The notes beneath the pieces were generated by a model, which saw only the letters and a list, made by a program, of their open reading frames with translations, had not been told where the DNA came from and searched no databases. From Gloeophyllum trabeum ATCC 11539 (lineage: Eukaryota; Basidiomycota; Agaricomycetes; Gloeophyllales; Gloeophyllaceae): a DNA stretch of 25,614 nucleotides. Both the position numbers and the translations under genes were made by a program. Numbering within the stretch: position 1 is the stretch's first letter; the number at the start of each line of letters is the position of its first letter. The stretch is taken from NCBI RefSeq assembly GCF_000344685.1, contig NW_006920426.1:309431-335044 (forward strand), given 5' to 3'. Below, in pieces: positions 10,490-22,472 of this stretch.

Positions 10490-11909
10490 GCAACTCATAT
10501 CTTTACCAGAGTCATTGCCATCTTTGTATAGCCCATTATCAGGCTATGCAAGAACGTTGATAACTCGTTGGAGCGGGATACTGGTAAGGATAAAGTTGAA
10601 ATAGCGATGACTGGTGCTCGCAATCAGATACGTGCCGTCGGTGTATGCCCTGCGAGGAACAAGTTGGAATGATGATTTGTTGTCGTCTACTCGCTGTGAA
10701 CACTATCGATGTGGTGAGCAACATGTACGCCCAGCAGCCAAGCAGTGACAGATGGCGAATGGATGCAGATCCGCAGGCCAAGTTCGACGCAAACTCGCGA
10801 CGCGACTTTGCTGCAGCCACCTTGGGCATACATAGGGCTCTTCGGTTGGCTGGGTCTGTTTCTCTCCCTCGTCTTTTACATTTGCTGCTTGCTCATACTG
10901 TCTTCTGTCTCATTTGCCACTGTTGGGCATGACTCGATCAATACAAATCCTGTCTAACGAGCACCTTCACCGTCATTCGATGCATCCCGGCCTCCCCCTT
11001 GTATAGTAACTTCCCAATGCTACAGTCTCGTCCCATGATTTCATTACCCTTGCCTATGAGGTGGAACTACCAGCAGCGAAGTACCCTCTATGTGTGATAG
11101 CAGTGGTAACATGTCGTGCGGTTATCCCAGTATCATGCTGGTTCAGTGGCGCGATCTGCTCTCACTAACCTCGACTCGCGTGAGATGTATTTCCTGGATG
11201 TATTTGCATCCTGAATGCAAAGCACTGGCCTTAGACTCTTTGTAGATACCCAACGCCATTGAGAGGGCACAACTTCGCAGAGATACTAAGACGTCGGTGA
11301 GTCACCGTCCTATGCTAGGATAGAGGGCAATCGAAGCATCCACACTGCCTATCCACGCGCGAACATCCTTGTACTGCGCTAGATAAAAGGAGGGAAGTAC
11401 TGTGTCTACGAGAGCACAATTGTGCAAGAGTGCAGATTGCGCGTTCGGACGGTTTGGGTGCAGCCGCGATCATATGCCCGAACGTGTGATTGACTCTGTC
11501 TCACATCTATCCTAATGATCTTATCTCACTCGTAACCCAATCCCACTCGCTGCATATTGACCATCCAGGTGTACTCAGAAACTCCGACAATGCAAGCAGA
11601 CAAGCGGGACTGGCTCAGAGTCTGGATAGTAGACACGAGCGGCGATGTTGGCATGTGTAGGGTCGGCTGCCGACTACGAGAGGAACGGTACGTGATGCGT
11701 CTTCCCTTGTTTCATCTCGCGCCTGTATGCCATTCCGATCTATTCGTTGTGGCCGGCTTCAGGCAATTTGCGCGACCTTTGCATCTCCGCATGCTTCCGC
11801 GCGCCTTCGGTAGGGTTGTGAAGAGCCCTGAATGACAAAGGCAAGTTTTCGTGTTATTATATTTAAATCTAATACGAACTGAATGAATATCTGCACAGAG
11901 TGAATGGGA

Positions 11910-11930
11910 ATATCTACGACTTGTAGATAT
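11910..11930. repeat. Perfect 8-bp stem, 5-nt loop
   Basis: ATATCTAC-GACTT-GTAGATAT in AT-rich spacer DNA. Likely incidental. Confidence 0.4.
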
Positions 11931-12785
11931 CTTAATTGAAGCAGGGTATTACACTGCGTACACCCTCTTTTGCAATATTTCCCAGCGTGATCCAGGTCCG
12001 TATCCTACTATATATTTCCGTCTGACAACGTGAGCGTACGCACACCTGGATTGTAAGGGTGGGACATCAGCGGGATGGCCGAACTGGAGGATACGCCGTG
12101 ATGCCAATATTGCAGTTACGTCTTCGGAGTGGGCTTGCATTATTCTAGCGGCGTTACTCAGTGATGAAGACATCGTTGCCTCTCAGAGCGTATCGCAAAC
12201 AACCCTGCCAGACCGTGAGGGACAGGCATCACGCGAGACCTGATCCTTGGCGCAGGGTCGGCAAGGGCTTCTGGTCTAATGGTGCTTCGCTATCCAGCAC
12301 ACAGGTATGTCTAAACCAGGGGTAGTCTACAGGACGGCTGGAGAAGGGCCAAGTGCGGTGAGTTTTCTTAGTGAATTAGCTGATACGGCTTTCCCCCCAG
12401 GTGTCGCTTCAGCAGCGCTATCCCTGGGTTATAGCTACCCCTTGTCTATCATGCTTGTTATGGGCGACGCTGGGTCAGAGACCCCAAGACGTATCAGTAT
12501 CAGAGGTGAGCTCCTAGTGAGTCTACTCCATACGTCAAGGCTGGAGGGTCTGGGAACGGCTCGTAGCGGTCGAATATGGAGGCTGCCATAATGCCGCCGT
12601 GGCGACGTTTCAGATCGACGCGACGCGTCTTTCCGCGTGACTCGGGCTGTGGGTCACACCTGCGACCCTTTTGCTTCTGCCGCTGGTGAGTCATTTTCGT
12701 TGCTGGGCGGTGGGGAAGACCACGAGCGGCGGAAAGGTTTGCCGTTAGGTCTGCGGAAGTCTGTCCGCTCGTTGGACCCTAGGGG

Positions 12786-12928
12786 GTATTTATACGGGGG
12801 ATTGCAGTGAAGGGGACATCATCCCACTCCTCCGCTTTTTCTTCCCATCCTACTCTTGCAATGCCTGCCCGTTCTACCTCGCTGTGCCCGTTCTCAATAC
12901 GGCTTGTTGTCCTCGTCGTCTTACAGGC
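12786..12928 (+). promoter_or_regulatory. Possible core promoter with a signal-peptide-like start
   Basis: A TATA box (GTATTTATACG, from about 12786) is followed by a CT-rich block and an ATG at 12860 in context CTTGCAATGCC, an arrangement common at strong fungal promoters. The first codons read MPARSTSLCPFSIRLVVLVV, a basic then hydrophobic segment like a secretion signal. The frame reaches CAG|GCAAGT at 12926-12934 and stops at 12989 if unspliced. I could not find a downstream exon that keeps the frame open, so this may be the remains of a small secreted-protein gene or chance. Confidence 0.3.
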
Positions 12929-14751
12929 AAGTCAACCGTGTCTATTCCGTCCGCTGCTGAAGACTGATTATTATTACTTGACGTTGTAACTCTTGCGACA
13001 GGACTGACATCCTTCGCGTTGAACTTGTCGTTAGCGTCAGCCGTCTTGCGTCCTCGAGTGCGTATAGCAGTTAGTCGCAGAACGGTCTAAACCACTTACT
13101 GGCTCTGTAGGCTTTCATTAGTCTTGTCTTACCCTGATGAATCGACAAGATAGGATCAATAGCGATAGGCGCAAGCCATCTCAACGTATCCAGGACCGTT
13201 TACAAGAGTAAGTAATGCTACAGACTCCCATCATTTCGGATCCGGGCTTACTTACCACACTTACCGCACGCAAACATGAAGGCTCCCCAACGCGAACCAA
13301 GTAAGTGCATGGTCACAGTGACGTGGACCATCATATTGACGCAGTCATGCAGATAACTCCAGAATGTTTATTTCCCCCTTGTTGTCTCACAAACGAAGCG
13401 GTACGTTGTGACATTTATAGACTCCCTCACGCTATTCATTGTCTTCCGCCTGCCATACATAAGGATCCATATAACATAAGTAAAATATCAGTATACTACG
13501 CATTAGTCTCGGATGAGCAAATCCGGCTGGATGGACGAAGCTATAGCCTACGGAAGTGCTGCAGCGACCCTAGCTGAGCAGTGTAGGAGCGAAGCATGCG
13601 GCGTCAGGCGTGGGTGCTGAGTGCTGAGCAGTCCAGTCCACGTGCCGTAGACTCACCGTACTGGCCTGCCCGTCGACTCCCTTCCAGTAGAGACCACGCA
13701 GGCGGGCGTGTCCGGGGCGCGTCGCGTGGTATATGCAGCCCACGCCGCGTCTGTGTTCTGCGGCGCTTGCCCCTTCCGTGAGATGAAAGAGCAGGTGAAT
13801 CGCATATGACAGCGGTTGCGCTCACCACAGACGCGCAGGGGAACGTGTGCGCGCGCATTCCAGCCCTGCGGATATTGACGGCGAGGAGCAGACTGACAAG
13901 GTCAGCCGGTGGTTGATGTTGATACACTTCCGTAGGGGTGAGTGCTAGCACATGTGCTGAGCAGGGCGTACGAGGCGACGTGGACGGCGATTTACCCGGC
14001 CCTTTCCCGACATCGTGATATGCAATCGGGTGCGACGAATGTCTTGCTGTGGGTCTGTCAGCAGCGTGTGCGCCGGTAATGTATCATGCGACAGCGCCTG
14101 TGGTAGAGTAGATGCAATCACAACTACTATATCATAGTATATGGACATCTTCCCACCCACGTGAGAGGCGGTCAGACAGCAACAAAGTAAACGGGAGCGT
14201 TATCGCGACTAGTCAAAGTAGCGTTCAATGCATGCATACCGTGATAATATACAACTTCCCCGGTCTGACTTACATGAGCATTTTCCCGTGAGATATTGAA
14301 ACAAGCCATGTATGGAGAGGGGGAGGCAACACTGCCTTTGCACTCCATGTACAATGCTCAAGGAAACCAACATACCTCTGCTTATTGCTGTAACTGGCGT
14401 CTTCTGACATCCTCGCGTATGGTGGGTGGTCATCCAATAGCCTTGGCGGGAAGGGCTTTCGGAGATCGACATCACCACTGAGGGCATACAGTCGGAAACA
14501 CAATACTGGGACTGACGAACTCGCCTCTCGACGGAGATCCTGAATGTGTCAGGATATCGGACGAGCAGCGAGCGACGCAACACCAGCTAGTGGACTCCAC
14601 GGGGGACACGGAAGCCGGAGGTAGCAGAGATTGAGTGGAGAAAGGGGCGGGACGAAGGTTGATAGATGTCGGCGACTCGGGCGTGAAGCGGCACGCACCA
14701 ACAGCCGCTCGAGCTCCGAGCAGCCTGTTGTCGTTGTCAGTTGGAGGATTA

Positions 14752-17250
14752 GATAGCTCGAACGCTTACCGGGTCATATCGTGGTTTATCGCGTCGAGCA
14801 TATATGAGGAGTGACGTAGCTGATGATATGCGGCGGGGGGCGGCGAACGTCGGACGGGCGCTCAGGTTGATAACTCGGGAGGACTGACCACGGTCGTGTG
14901 AGCTGTTAGCAGGCAGTGATACATGGGCGCGACGTCGCCGGTGCAGCGACCAATGACGTCGCGGCGGGCCAACAACGATCCAGGGCCGGCGGTATCACAG
15001 CGTCGGGCCCGGGGGAGGGGAAAGTATTCCGGTTTACGCTGCGACGGAAATTTGCGGGTCTGCGGGCAGAGCAACTTGCATTGGCAGATCGACAGCGTCA
15101 GACTGTTGACTGTCGAGTTCGGCGTCGACGAGGGCGGTGCTGGGCGTGCATATAACCCGCTCTCGCTGCACGCAAAGTCAACACCCCGATCGAGTATCGC
15201 ATTGCAGACCCGATCACGATTCGAGCCCAGACCGGAAGCACGCCAAGAAGCTCGCTCGATTGGGCAATCGCGACGGGCCCGGCACCGATTGCAATTGGAT
15301 TTGCACTCGTCTCGAAAATCAGTCTCTTATATACGCGGCCTGCTCACGGCATGCCGCTTTCCTCTCTTCCTGGCGGTTCGTACGACGACCGCGACTGCGT
15401 GCATGCTGCTCCCGACACCGAGCACACCCACTCTCGTTTCTTTCGCAAGACCGACGCGCCCGACTTAGCGCCGCACTACACTCTACGCACTCCTTCTAGA
15501 GACCAGGTGAGTTCTCGACCCAGTTATTCCAGTTCCCATCTCTTCCCCAATACACCCCGAGGACTTGGTTCTCGCGTAATACGCGCCCTTTGTATTGCGC
15601 GAGATTTCGTTGGGGAGAGCAATTCATTCATTTCCTGTATAATGCCGATTCTAGTCCCTCCTCGCGACCGACGCGTCTTGCTGACTCCCGTCGTTAGACT
15701 TACATTCCTTTCGCCTCGCTGTACAAACGGCGCCGCCGCCCATCCACCGCTCCTTCACCCAGCACACACCCCTTCCCCAAAATGCCGAAAAAGCGGCCCT
15801 CGCTGCAGTTGATCTTCGTCCCCTCCAAGTTCCTCTCCTCCTCCCAGCCGCAGTCCCCCACGACCGCGCCGACGCAGCGCGACCCCGCGTGGCCGGACCC
15901 CCCGCTCTCCTCCCGCACGCGCGCGTTCTCCGAAGTCCCGCGCCCGCGCCCGCGGCCCGCGCACGCGCGGCAGCCGTCCTCGTCCTCGCTCGCGTCGTCC
16001 TACGCGGACCTGGTGCACCACGGCGAGGTGGACCTGCCCTTCCCCGCGCCGCAGCCGGGCAGCTCGCCGCCGTCCGGGGACCTGCTGCCCGACGACCCGT
16101 TCGCGAACCTCTCGCCGGGCGCGTCGGTGCTCGCCTTCCCGTCCCCTCTGCCGTCTCCCGCGCTCCCGGTCCCCGCGCCCCCGCCCCCGCCGACGCCGAC
16201 GCCCAAGTCCCCGCTCTCGCCGAGCCGCCCGGCGCTACGACCGAGCGCGTCGACGAGCACGCTGCCCGTGCCGGCGAAGGTGCGCCCCGCGCACACGCGT
16301 CCTGCGTTTGCGAGCCGGCCGAGCCTGCCGAGTCTGCGCGTGCTCGCGCGGGCGGGCGTGGTGGTTAAGAAAAAGGTGCGTGCGGATTGTACGAGTCCAA
16401 GTGGTGAGATGTACTCACTTGGAATGGGCTAGGCGAGGAAGGGCACGCCCGGCGCGCATCTGCCCGCGGAGCCCTGGAACGACACCGACTCGCGACGGTC
16501 GTCGACGTCTTCGGAGGATTCGCGCTTGTCCGTGTCCTCTGCGCCGAATTCCCGTGCGCCGTCGCCGACGCCGTCGCCGACGTCCTCGGGCTCGGACACG
16601 ACCGTGCACGGGGAATCGCTGTTGGGAGCTCCTCTACTGAACGTGCGCCCGGTGTCAACGTTCGAGCTCGACTTTGACGAGGCGCTCGCGGGTCCGTCCA
16701 GTGCACCCAGCGAAGATACGCAGGAAGGCGTGAACGCAGAATCGGAAGAGTTTACGCTGGCGTTCCTGGAGCCCGAGGCGTGGGACCACCCCGACGAGGG
16801 GTACTCGGGCTTCACGACGCCCGCGCTCACGCTGGACTACGGGAGCTCGTGCGCGGTCAGCCCGGACGCAGGCCAGGTGGAGTTTCCGCCGATTGAGTGG
16901 CGCGACGACGAGGAGGGATTGCTGGGAGACGGCCTAGCGTATCTGCGTCCTGAAGAAGCTTTGCCTGCAGGTGGGGAGGCAACGCGTTGGGATATCTAAT
17001 CTATGTATTGACTTGGTTTCATTTAGGGGGCTCTGCGGATCTGCAGGATCCAAGCGCGGCGGATACGGGTGGGCACGCTCTCTTAAGCTCGCTCAGTTGA
17101 CTTGTCCTCACATGTCTCTAGATATACCGTCCAGCTCCACATGCGAAACTTCCAATGAGTCCAATCCCGCTCCGGGTTGCACGCATGCACTTGCCAGCCA
17201 ATATGATATCGGCGCATCGTCGGCTCGCGCTGCTCACACAAGCAGCGTTC
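14752..17250 (+). repeat. Segmental duplication, right copy
   Basis: Right partner of 3314-5786, about 2.5 kb, direct orientation. It is continuous with the rest of a complete gene, so this is most simply the parental locus. The left edge is at GATAGCTCG (14752); the right limit of homology is inside coding exon 4. Confidence 0.95.
14812..15781 (+). promoter_or_regulatory. Promoter and 5' UTR of the RA-PH gene
   Basis: TGACGTA at 14812-14818, CCAAT at 14950-14954 overlapping TGACGTC at 14954-14960, and a TATA-like CTTATATA at 15326-15333. These are retained in both duplicate copies. A pyrimidine-rich leader follows. A likely 5' UTR intron runs from GTGAGT at 15507 to TTAG ending at 15697 with a CTGAC branch site; splicing it would remove an upstream ATG (15642) whose frame overlaps the main start. 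An imperfect inverted repeat (15570-15581 with 15593-15604) lies within that intron. Confidence 0.6.
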
Positions 17251-20200
17251 TAAACATACCACCACTTGCGCCTTCGACTCTCACCGAGGCTCTTCCTGCT
17301 CTTCGTTATGCCGTAGAGCGGTCACGCTCACGCTCGCCCACCACGCTGCTGTGGGCGCCACGTGCCCGGGATGGCCCTGCTGAAGATGGCACGGAGGATT
17401 CTATTGGTCCCGGCGGGCCCCACGCTCACGCTTTCGGAGGGGGCGCTATAATAGCTTCATCGGAAGGGGAAGTGCGTGGTATAGAACCGGCTGCGCGGGC
17501 GGAAGAGGGCGTTGCTGATCCCACCGTCGACGGGGCTGCCCCATCGCACTTGCGTCCGTACCACCAGGAAGCAGCCGAGCCTCTGCCCGCTGCATTTGCG
17601 TCCGGAGATCAGGATCAGAGCTACTGCTACGCGTCGACTGGCTCGTCGTCCCATTCGCATTCGCACTCCAGCTCGTCGTCGTCGACCTGCGCGTCGTCGT
17701 CTTCGTCTGCTGTCACTTCGCCGTGTTCGCCCTCGAAGCCCCTGCCGCCGCTGCCGCCATCGATCCCGTTCCCCACTGCTGACGACGAGGAGATGCCGAA
17801 GGTCTACGGCGCCCACGACGCGGATCTCGCAACTGAGTTCTCGGAGACGGGCCGCACGGAGTTCTTCGATGCTGCATCTGAGGTTGGGTCCGATGCCGGG
17901 AGCACCAGCACGATACGCGGTGGGTATGTGAAGGTTGAGGAGGAGGAGGCTGTGAGTCATCTTGGTTTGAGGGCTGGTCCGCCTGGCGGATGGCCCGGGG
18001 AGAGGGCGAGTACTTATGGGTTCGTGTATGCGAAGGAGAGGGAGAGGACGGGCAGCGCGGCGACCGTGACGGGGGTGCAGGGAGGGAGACAGAGAGTGGG
18101 GTCGGCCGCGACGGTTTCGGCGCCCAGGGGGCGGAGGGAGAGTTCGTCTCCTGCTGCTCATGCGCCTGCCATTGCCAAGAGGGAGTCCGTCTCGATTGCT
18201 CAGGTTGCTTCCAGGATCCGAAGGGAAAGTGCTTCCGTACCTACCCCTGCGTCGGTCCCTGGCTCCTCTCGGCAGTCTACTGCATCAGGTGCTCCGTCCC
18301 GTCTCCAGAGGGAGAGTATCACCCCCTCCGTTTCCTCTCAGGTAGCCAGCCCACGCCAATCCACCCTTAACTCGACAAGCCCGCGAATCCGAAAGGACAG
18401 CGTCGCGTCGATCGCCAACAAACCTCTCCCGGCTAACCCTCGTCCTGTTAATGAGCCCAGGTTGTCTCGAGCTTCCATGTCCACTCCCGTGCCCCCGGAG
18501 AGAGCAAGTTATGCATCGACATCCACTGTAGGTCCAGAGAAGGAGCGTGGTAGCTACGTTCCCGTCTCGGTTAGGGAGGGTGTAAACGCACGACCCGCCC
18601 ATCGGGATACCTTTGGTGTCACTTCGCCGCCTACCTCATCCCCCAGAGATCGCACTGTCTCCGTGACCAAGTCCCCTCTTGCGACTCGTGAAAGGAAAGA
18701 GAGCGTCTCGACCTCGACGTCTGTTCCTTTCCCAGCGACGTCGACAACATCGGCGCCAATCACGATCAGCACAGAGACAAAGACGGGCAGCGACTCGTCG
18801 TCCAATCCGTCCTCGCCGAGCACGACGAGGTCAGCGCATTCGTCCTCGTCGCCGCCGCCGCCAATCCCCCCGCGCTCGGGGCGAAGGCCGAGCTATGATT
18901 ACGGCCGGCGCGCAGCCGGTGGCGCTGCCGTGATCGATCACAAGATCGTGGTTGGCGAATCTTCTTCGTCGGCATCGCCAACGAACTCGTCTGGGTCTGG
19001 TTCGACGCCTGCCACGACACCAGAAAGGGAGAAAGACATGCCTGCGCTCGTCGTAGCACCCGTGGCTGCTCCGTTCAGCACGACGCCCGCCGCTTATACC
19101 TCCAGTACGAAGGGGCGCAGCAGCCTCGAGAGCGCGAAGCCGGGCCGTGGACATGCGCGGTCGATGTCGCGGGGTCGAGCTAAGTACTATGGGGAAGTCT
19201 CGCAGGATCCGTTGGCTTCTCCGCCTGGTTCACCGCGACCGCCGACCCCTCCTACGAATGGCGCCGTCAGAGCGTTCGTAGTCAACCCTAACGACGCGGA
19301 TACCGGGCGAGTGAGCTATAACAGCTTCAAGACGAACGGCACTGGTGCCGGCGGTGCTGTGGGGAAGAAGAACGGAAGCGCGTTCACGGGACTCTGGCAG
19401 TACGATATTGAACTTGTGGACGGCGAAGAGAGGCATGGCGAGGGACGTGCTGGAGGAAAGCCTAGTGGGGGCGGCTACACTGGTTTGTGGTCGTATGGCG
19501 GTAGCGCGTCTGGGAAGGGCGCCGCGAACGGCAGGAGTAATGGTACAGGAGGTGGTGCTGGCGGACGTGACGACGACGATGACGAGCGGCGTGGCGATCG
19601 ACGTGGTCGACCGTCTGCTGGGCCTTCCTCCTTCTCGGATTCGGACGAGTCGGACAGCTCTCTGACAGACTCTGATGATGTTGGCGACGAGAACAAGACG
19701 GAGATCATGCCCACGGACGATGATGTCCCTCTTGCTCGCAGCATTCCGACCGCCCTGAAGGCGCAGAAGAGTATCAGGCAGCAAGTCCGGGACGAGCGGA
19801 AGCGAAAGAAGAGGAACCTGCACACGTTAGCGGTCTCGCATGGGCTAAGGGAAGAAAGCAGCTTCGAGGGCCCGCCACGTTCACCGGTGGGCGTCAACCA
19901 ACGACAAGCCTTCCCTGCCGGTATGAATGAAATGGAGGCAAGAGGACGGGAAGCTGCCAGACCTCTGCGTAATAACTCGATTCGCCCTCAAGCTGTCGAC
20001 CCTTACGCCTTTCCACCCATCTCTCCACAATCTGCAACTGCCCCAGCACCTGGCAGTCGTCCTCGTACGAAGACTTTGCCAGGAGGCACTGCGAATCCCA
20101 TCTCTGTTGACGAGCTGACCCAGAAGCTGATGAACGTCAAAGCTTCAGGTGTTCCACCTAGCACCATTTCTCGACCTCCCTCCAGGGACGGAGAAGGTGG

Positions 20201-21628
20201 CTCTTCTGGTTTCTTCGGCAAGAAACTATCTCGTCCTGGTTCGAGGGACGGTGAGGGTACCAGCGGTGGTAATTTCTTGGCACGCATGCGCTCCTCGAGG
20301 AAGCCGCAAGATGTAACTGCCGCCGCTGCACCCCTGCCGCCCAACGCTCCTCAGTCGCTAGGCAGGAGCGGTACGACGCGTGGCGTTGTAAGCTCCAGGC
20401 GTCCCAGTGTAGACCGAGAGCGGGAGCAGTACATCAGCAAAGCTTCGAGCGAGGAGCGTGGACGCACTTATTCCGCTGGTTACAAGTCTGGTACATCAAT
20501 TGAGCGAGCTCGCAGTGTCTCTCGTCCGCGGGCCGTCCCACCATCCGAACTCCCTCCCCCTCCGCCCGTCCCTCCGGTGTTGCGCGACAAGGTCCAGGTG
20601 GTGCAGCAGAGGGTTTTCGTGGGAGACCTGCAGCGTTTCCATACTGTTGAGATAGGCCCTTCAACTACGGCGGACGATGTACTCAAAATGGTCGCTGGCC
20701 AGGGAGGACTTGACGATATCGTGGGTAGTGGGGGCTGGATGCTCTGGGAAGTTGCTCAGGACTTCGGCATGGGTGAGCATATCTTCAGTGGGCATGGCCC
20801 GTCGCATAGCTGATCGTTGCGGGCCCTCTAGAACGACCTATCCGTGGCTTTGAAATCCTGACGGATGTCTTCACATCGTGGAACAAGGACAAAATGGTCA
20901 ATATGCTCATGATCAAGAGAACGCTTCTCGAGCCGATCCTCAGGCGTTCTGTAAGTAACATGATCTCCGTGTCCTTGCTCGGCCCCTCAACTAAGACTGA
21001 CATTTTTGTAGGCTCTTCCCTCGAGTTCTCCCCTCTGTAGAGGTTATGTCGAGTACGAGGTCAAGCGAGGCAAATGGAATAAGCGCTGGCTGGAGTTGCG
21101 CGAGCATAGCTTGTACCTGGCGAAGCGTGATAATGTACGTGGCTACTAGGTAGCTTTGATCATAGTAACTGACCGCACAATAGGGCAAAGACGAGACCTT
21201 CCTCTGCTCGTTGTCCAACTTCGACGCGTACCACGTCACCCGGCTTCATAAGGCGCCTAAGCCGTATACTTTCGCTGTCAAGTCCACCGACAATCTATCG
21301 TTCTTCGAGAACACTGCGGATTACGTCCATGTCTTCTCATGCCCCGAGAGAGAAGGTCAAATGTGGATGGAGAAAATCCTTCTTGCAAGGGTAAGAAGGC
21401 CTGAAGCGTAATTCCACGTGCAATATTAACGTTTCTCTGCAGTCCTACATGCTGATCCAGGAGCGAACCGTCCTCATGGCTAAGACCGGTGGCCTTAACG
21501 GCTCTGGCGGAGCTAAGGGTCTTGTACGCGCCCCGACTCGGAAACAGCCGCCCCGTGTCAACCAGACGCTCGTCCAGCCTCCCACAACGACCGTCTTTGA
21601 ACCAGGATCGCTGTTGGCTAAGCGGTAA
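15782..21628 (+). CDS. Large RA-PH tandem-domain scaffold protein (1819 aa)
   Basis: Eight exons: 15782-16375, 16433-16970, 17027-17068, 17122-20772, 20832-20950, 21012-21134, 21184-21390, 21443-21628; 5460 nt in frame, stop TAA. Introns are 49-61 bp with GT-AG ends. Residues 1 to about 1540 are low-complexity, rich in Ser/Pro/Arg, with proline runs (about 130-145, 965-980, 1533-1544), an HSHSHSSSS tract and repeated basic-Ser motifs (756-820). About 1550-1640 is a Ras-association fold (VEIGPSTTADDVLKMV...WMLWEVAQDFGMGERP); about 1656-1760 is a PH domain (GYVEYEVKRGKWNKRWLELR...WMEKILLAR). Tandem RA-PH is the unit of the lamellipodin/RIAM and Grb7 families, which bind Ras/Rap GTPases and phosphoinositides; membrane recruitment at growth sites is inferred. 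The 42-nt exon 3 is required to keep phase. Domain call is firm; the precise partner is unknown. Confidence 0.88.
18213..18402 (+). repeat. Degenerate 28-29-residue protein repeat in the RA-PH gene
   Basis: Three successive units begin RIRRES (codon at 18213), RLQRES (18300) and RIRKDS (18384), spaced 87 and 84 nt. The first two also share SRQST or PRQST in their second half. An upstream IAKRESVS and a downstream RERKESVS fit the same pattern. Each is a basic-x-x-Ser site of the kind AGC kinases such as PKA prefer, so the repeat may be a multisite phosphorylation module (inference). Confidence 0.65.
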
Positions 21629-21908
21629 ACCTGTGTTCTCCGCCATCTATCTCCCTTCCCGTCGAATTTCTTGTATATACCTGGCCCCGCGTGGTATAAG
21701 GATTGCGGTCATGGATAACTTATTGCATTTGTAGAACCCATCTTTACCACCACTATCTCTTCCCTTCGTATACGTCGCATATGTCCACTGGGTTAGGTAC
21801 TCGTTCTTGTGTACTCAGAAGTTGTTGTAGGTGGCGTCGGGCCTGATACCAGATGCCTGTCATGGCTTTTGTACAAGTACAGTCGACTCTGTCTTAATCC
21901 ATACCTGT
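21629..21908. other. 3' flank of the RA-PH gene
   Basis: About 280 bp of AT-richer sequence between the stop codon and the first repeat. I see no canonical AATAAA and no further gene; the 3' UTR presumably ends here. Confidence 0.4.
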
Positions 21909-22022
21909 CATAACCCATAACCTGCAATAAGCCATAGGTTTTTGACGGATAATTCTAATCAACATCCCCCCTGGGAGCAACAACCCCTCAGCAACCCATG
22001 CCATTATCCAGCAACCCCGGTT
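21909..22022 (+). mobile_element. Partial copy of a small inverted-repeat element
   Basis: CATAACCCATAA (about 21909) followed by GGATAATTCTAATCAACA and CCCCCCTGG (about 21947-21975), then GCAACAACCCC, matches in order the right part of the element at 23251-23431 and what follows it. Only one end is present, so this is a solo or truncated copy. Confidence 0.6.
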
Positions 22023-22037
22023 GTCCACCAGCGGTCA

Positions 22038-22140
22038 CATGTGACATCATACTCTATCAGTCTGCATTACATCCTGTTACTTGGACTTCACTCTGTGTAC
22101 ATAGCTACATATAAAAATATTAGGCTGAGGCTCTCCCGGT
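22038..22140 (+). repeat. Inverted-repeat partner of 24771-24878
   Basis: About 103 bp that match the reverse complement of 24771-24878 with roughly 85% identity by eye, including the run ACATAGCTACATATAAAAAT and GGCTGAGGCTCTCCC. The two could be ends of one 2.8-kb element later invaded by others, or two separate copies in opposite orientation. Confidence 0.7.
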
Positions 22141-22472
22141 CAAGGCTACTAAGGTTGGATGCGGGTGCCACTGCGGTATTCAACCCGAGGGTTGCTCAGG
22201 TGGGGGTGCGGTGCTTTGACCGTCCACACTGCGTTATACTGCGACCCGCGGCGCCGGGTATACGGGTTTGTGGTTCTTGCAGATGGGTTGCACTTTTCGC
22301 CTAAAATGGTGATATTTGGACTTACAGAGTGTCCCAGCCCAGTCAGTAAGCATTTCTCGATGCCTCTGTACCGGTACCATTGCGGGCATCAGCAAATTGT
22401 CCTGCGGCTGTAGTGGCTGGCGCTGATTCTAGTTATTTTAGCACGTACATAATCATATTACCAGCCGAATAT

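Larger units (their letters stand above)
8421..14751. other. Gene-poor spacer between the two duplicated segments
   Basis: About 6.3 kb in which no protein family is recognisable. Some short frames look slightly protein-like but cannot be joined into a gene: minus strand 8866-9072 and 9173-9403 (a charged stretch ending at a GTACGT donor-like site), plus strand 10645-10932, and plus 12307-12591, which hides an intron-like 12358-12400. These could be exons of a decayed gene. A TATA-like TTTATATAT lies at about 9556-9565. Small inverted repeats are listed separately. No tRNA, rRNA or CRISPR was seen. Confidence 0.45.

Noticed and set aside
12307..12591. 94-codon frame with an intron-like 43-nt segment inside
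   Set aside because: No known domain, and the spliced and unspliced readings are equally unconvincing.
17027..17046. Single 76-bp intron 16971-17046 instead of two introns
   Set aside because: It keeps phase but ignores the strong TTTCATTTAG acceptor and would translate a pyrimidine-rich, intron-like stretch ending TCTCTAG; kept only as an alternative.
16971..17121. Reading the RA-PH exon 4 frame back to 16971 as one uninterrupted start
   Set aside because: That frame begins with GTG at an intron donor and reads through two introns; the two-intron model with a 42-nt exon keeps phase and good splice signals.
3314..17250. Whole 3.3-17.2 kb as a transposon bounded by direct long repeats (LTR-like)
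   Set aside because: The repeated segments carry a promoter and intron-containing exons of a cellular gene, with no TG...CA ends, primer site or pol between them.
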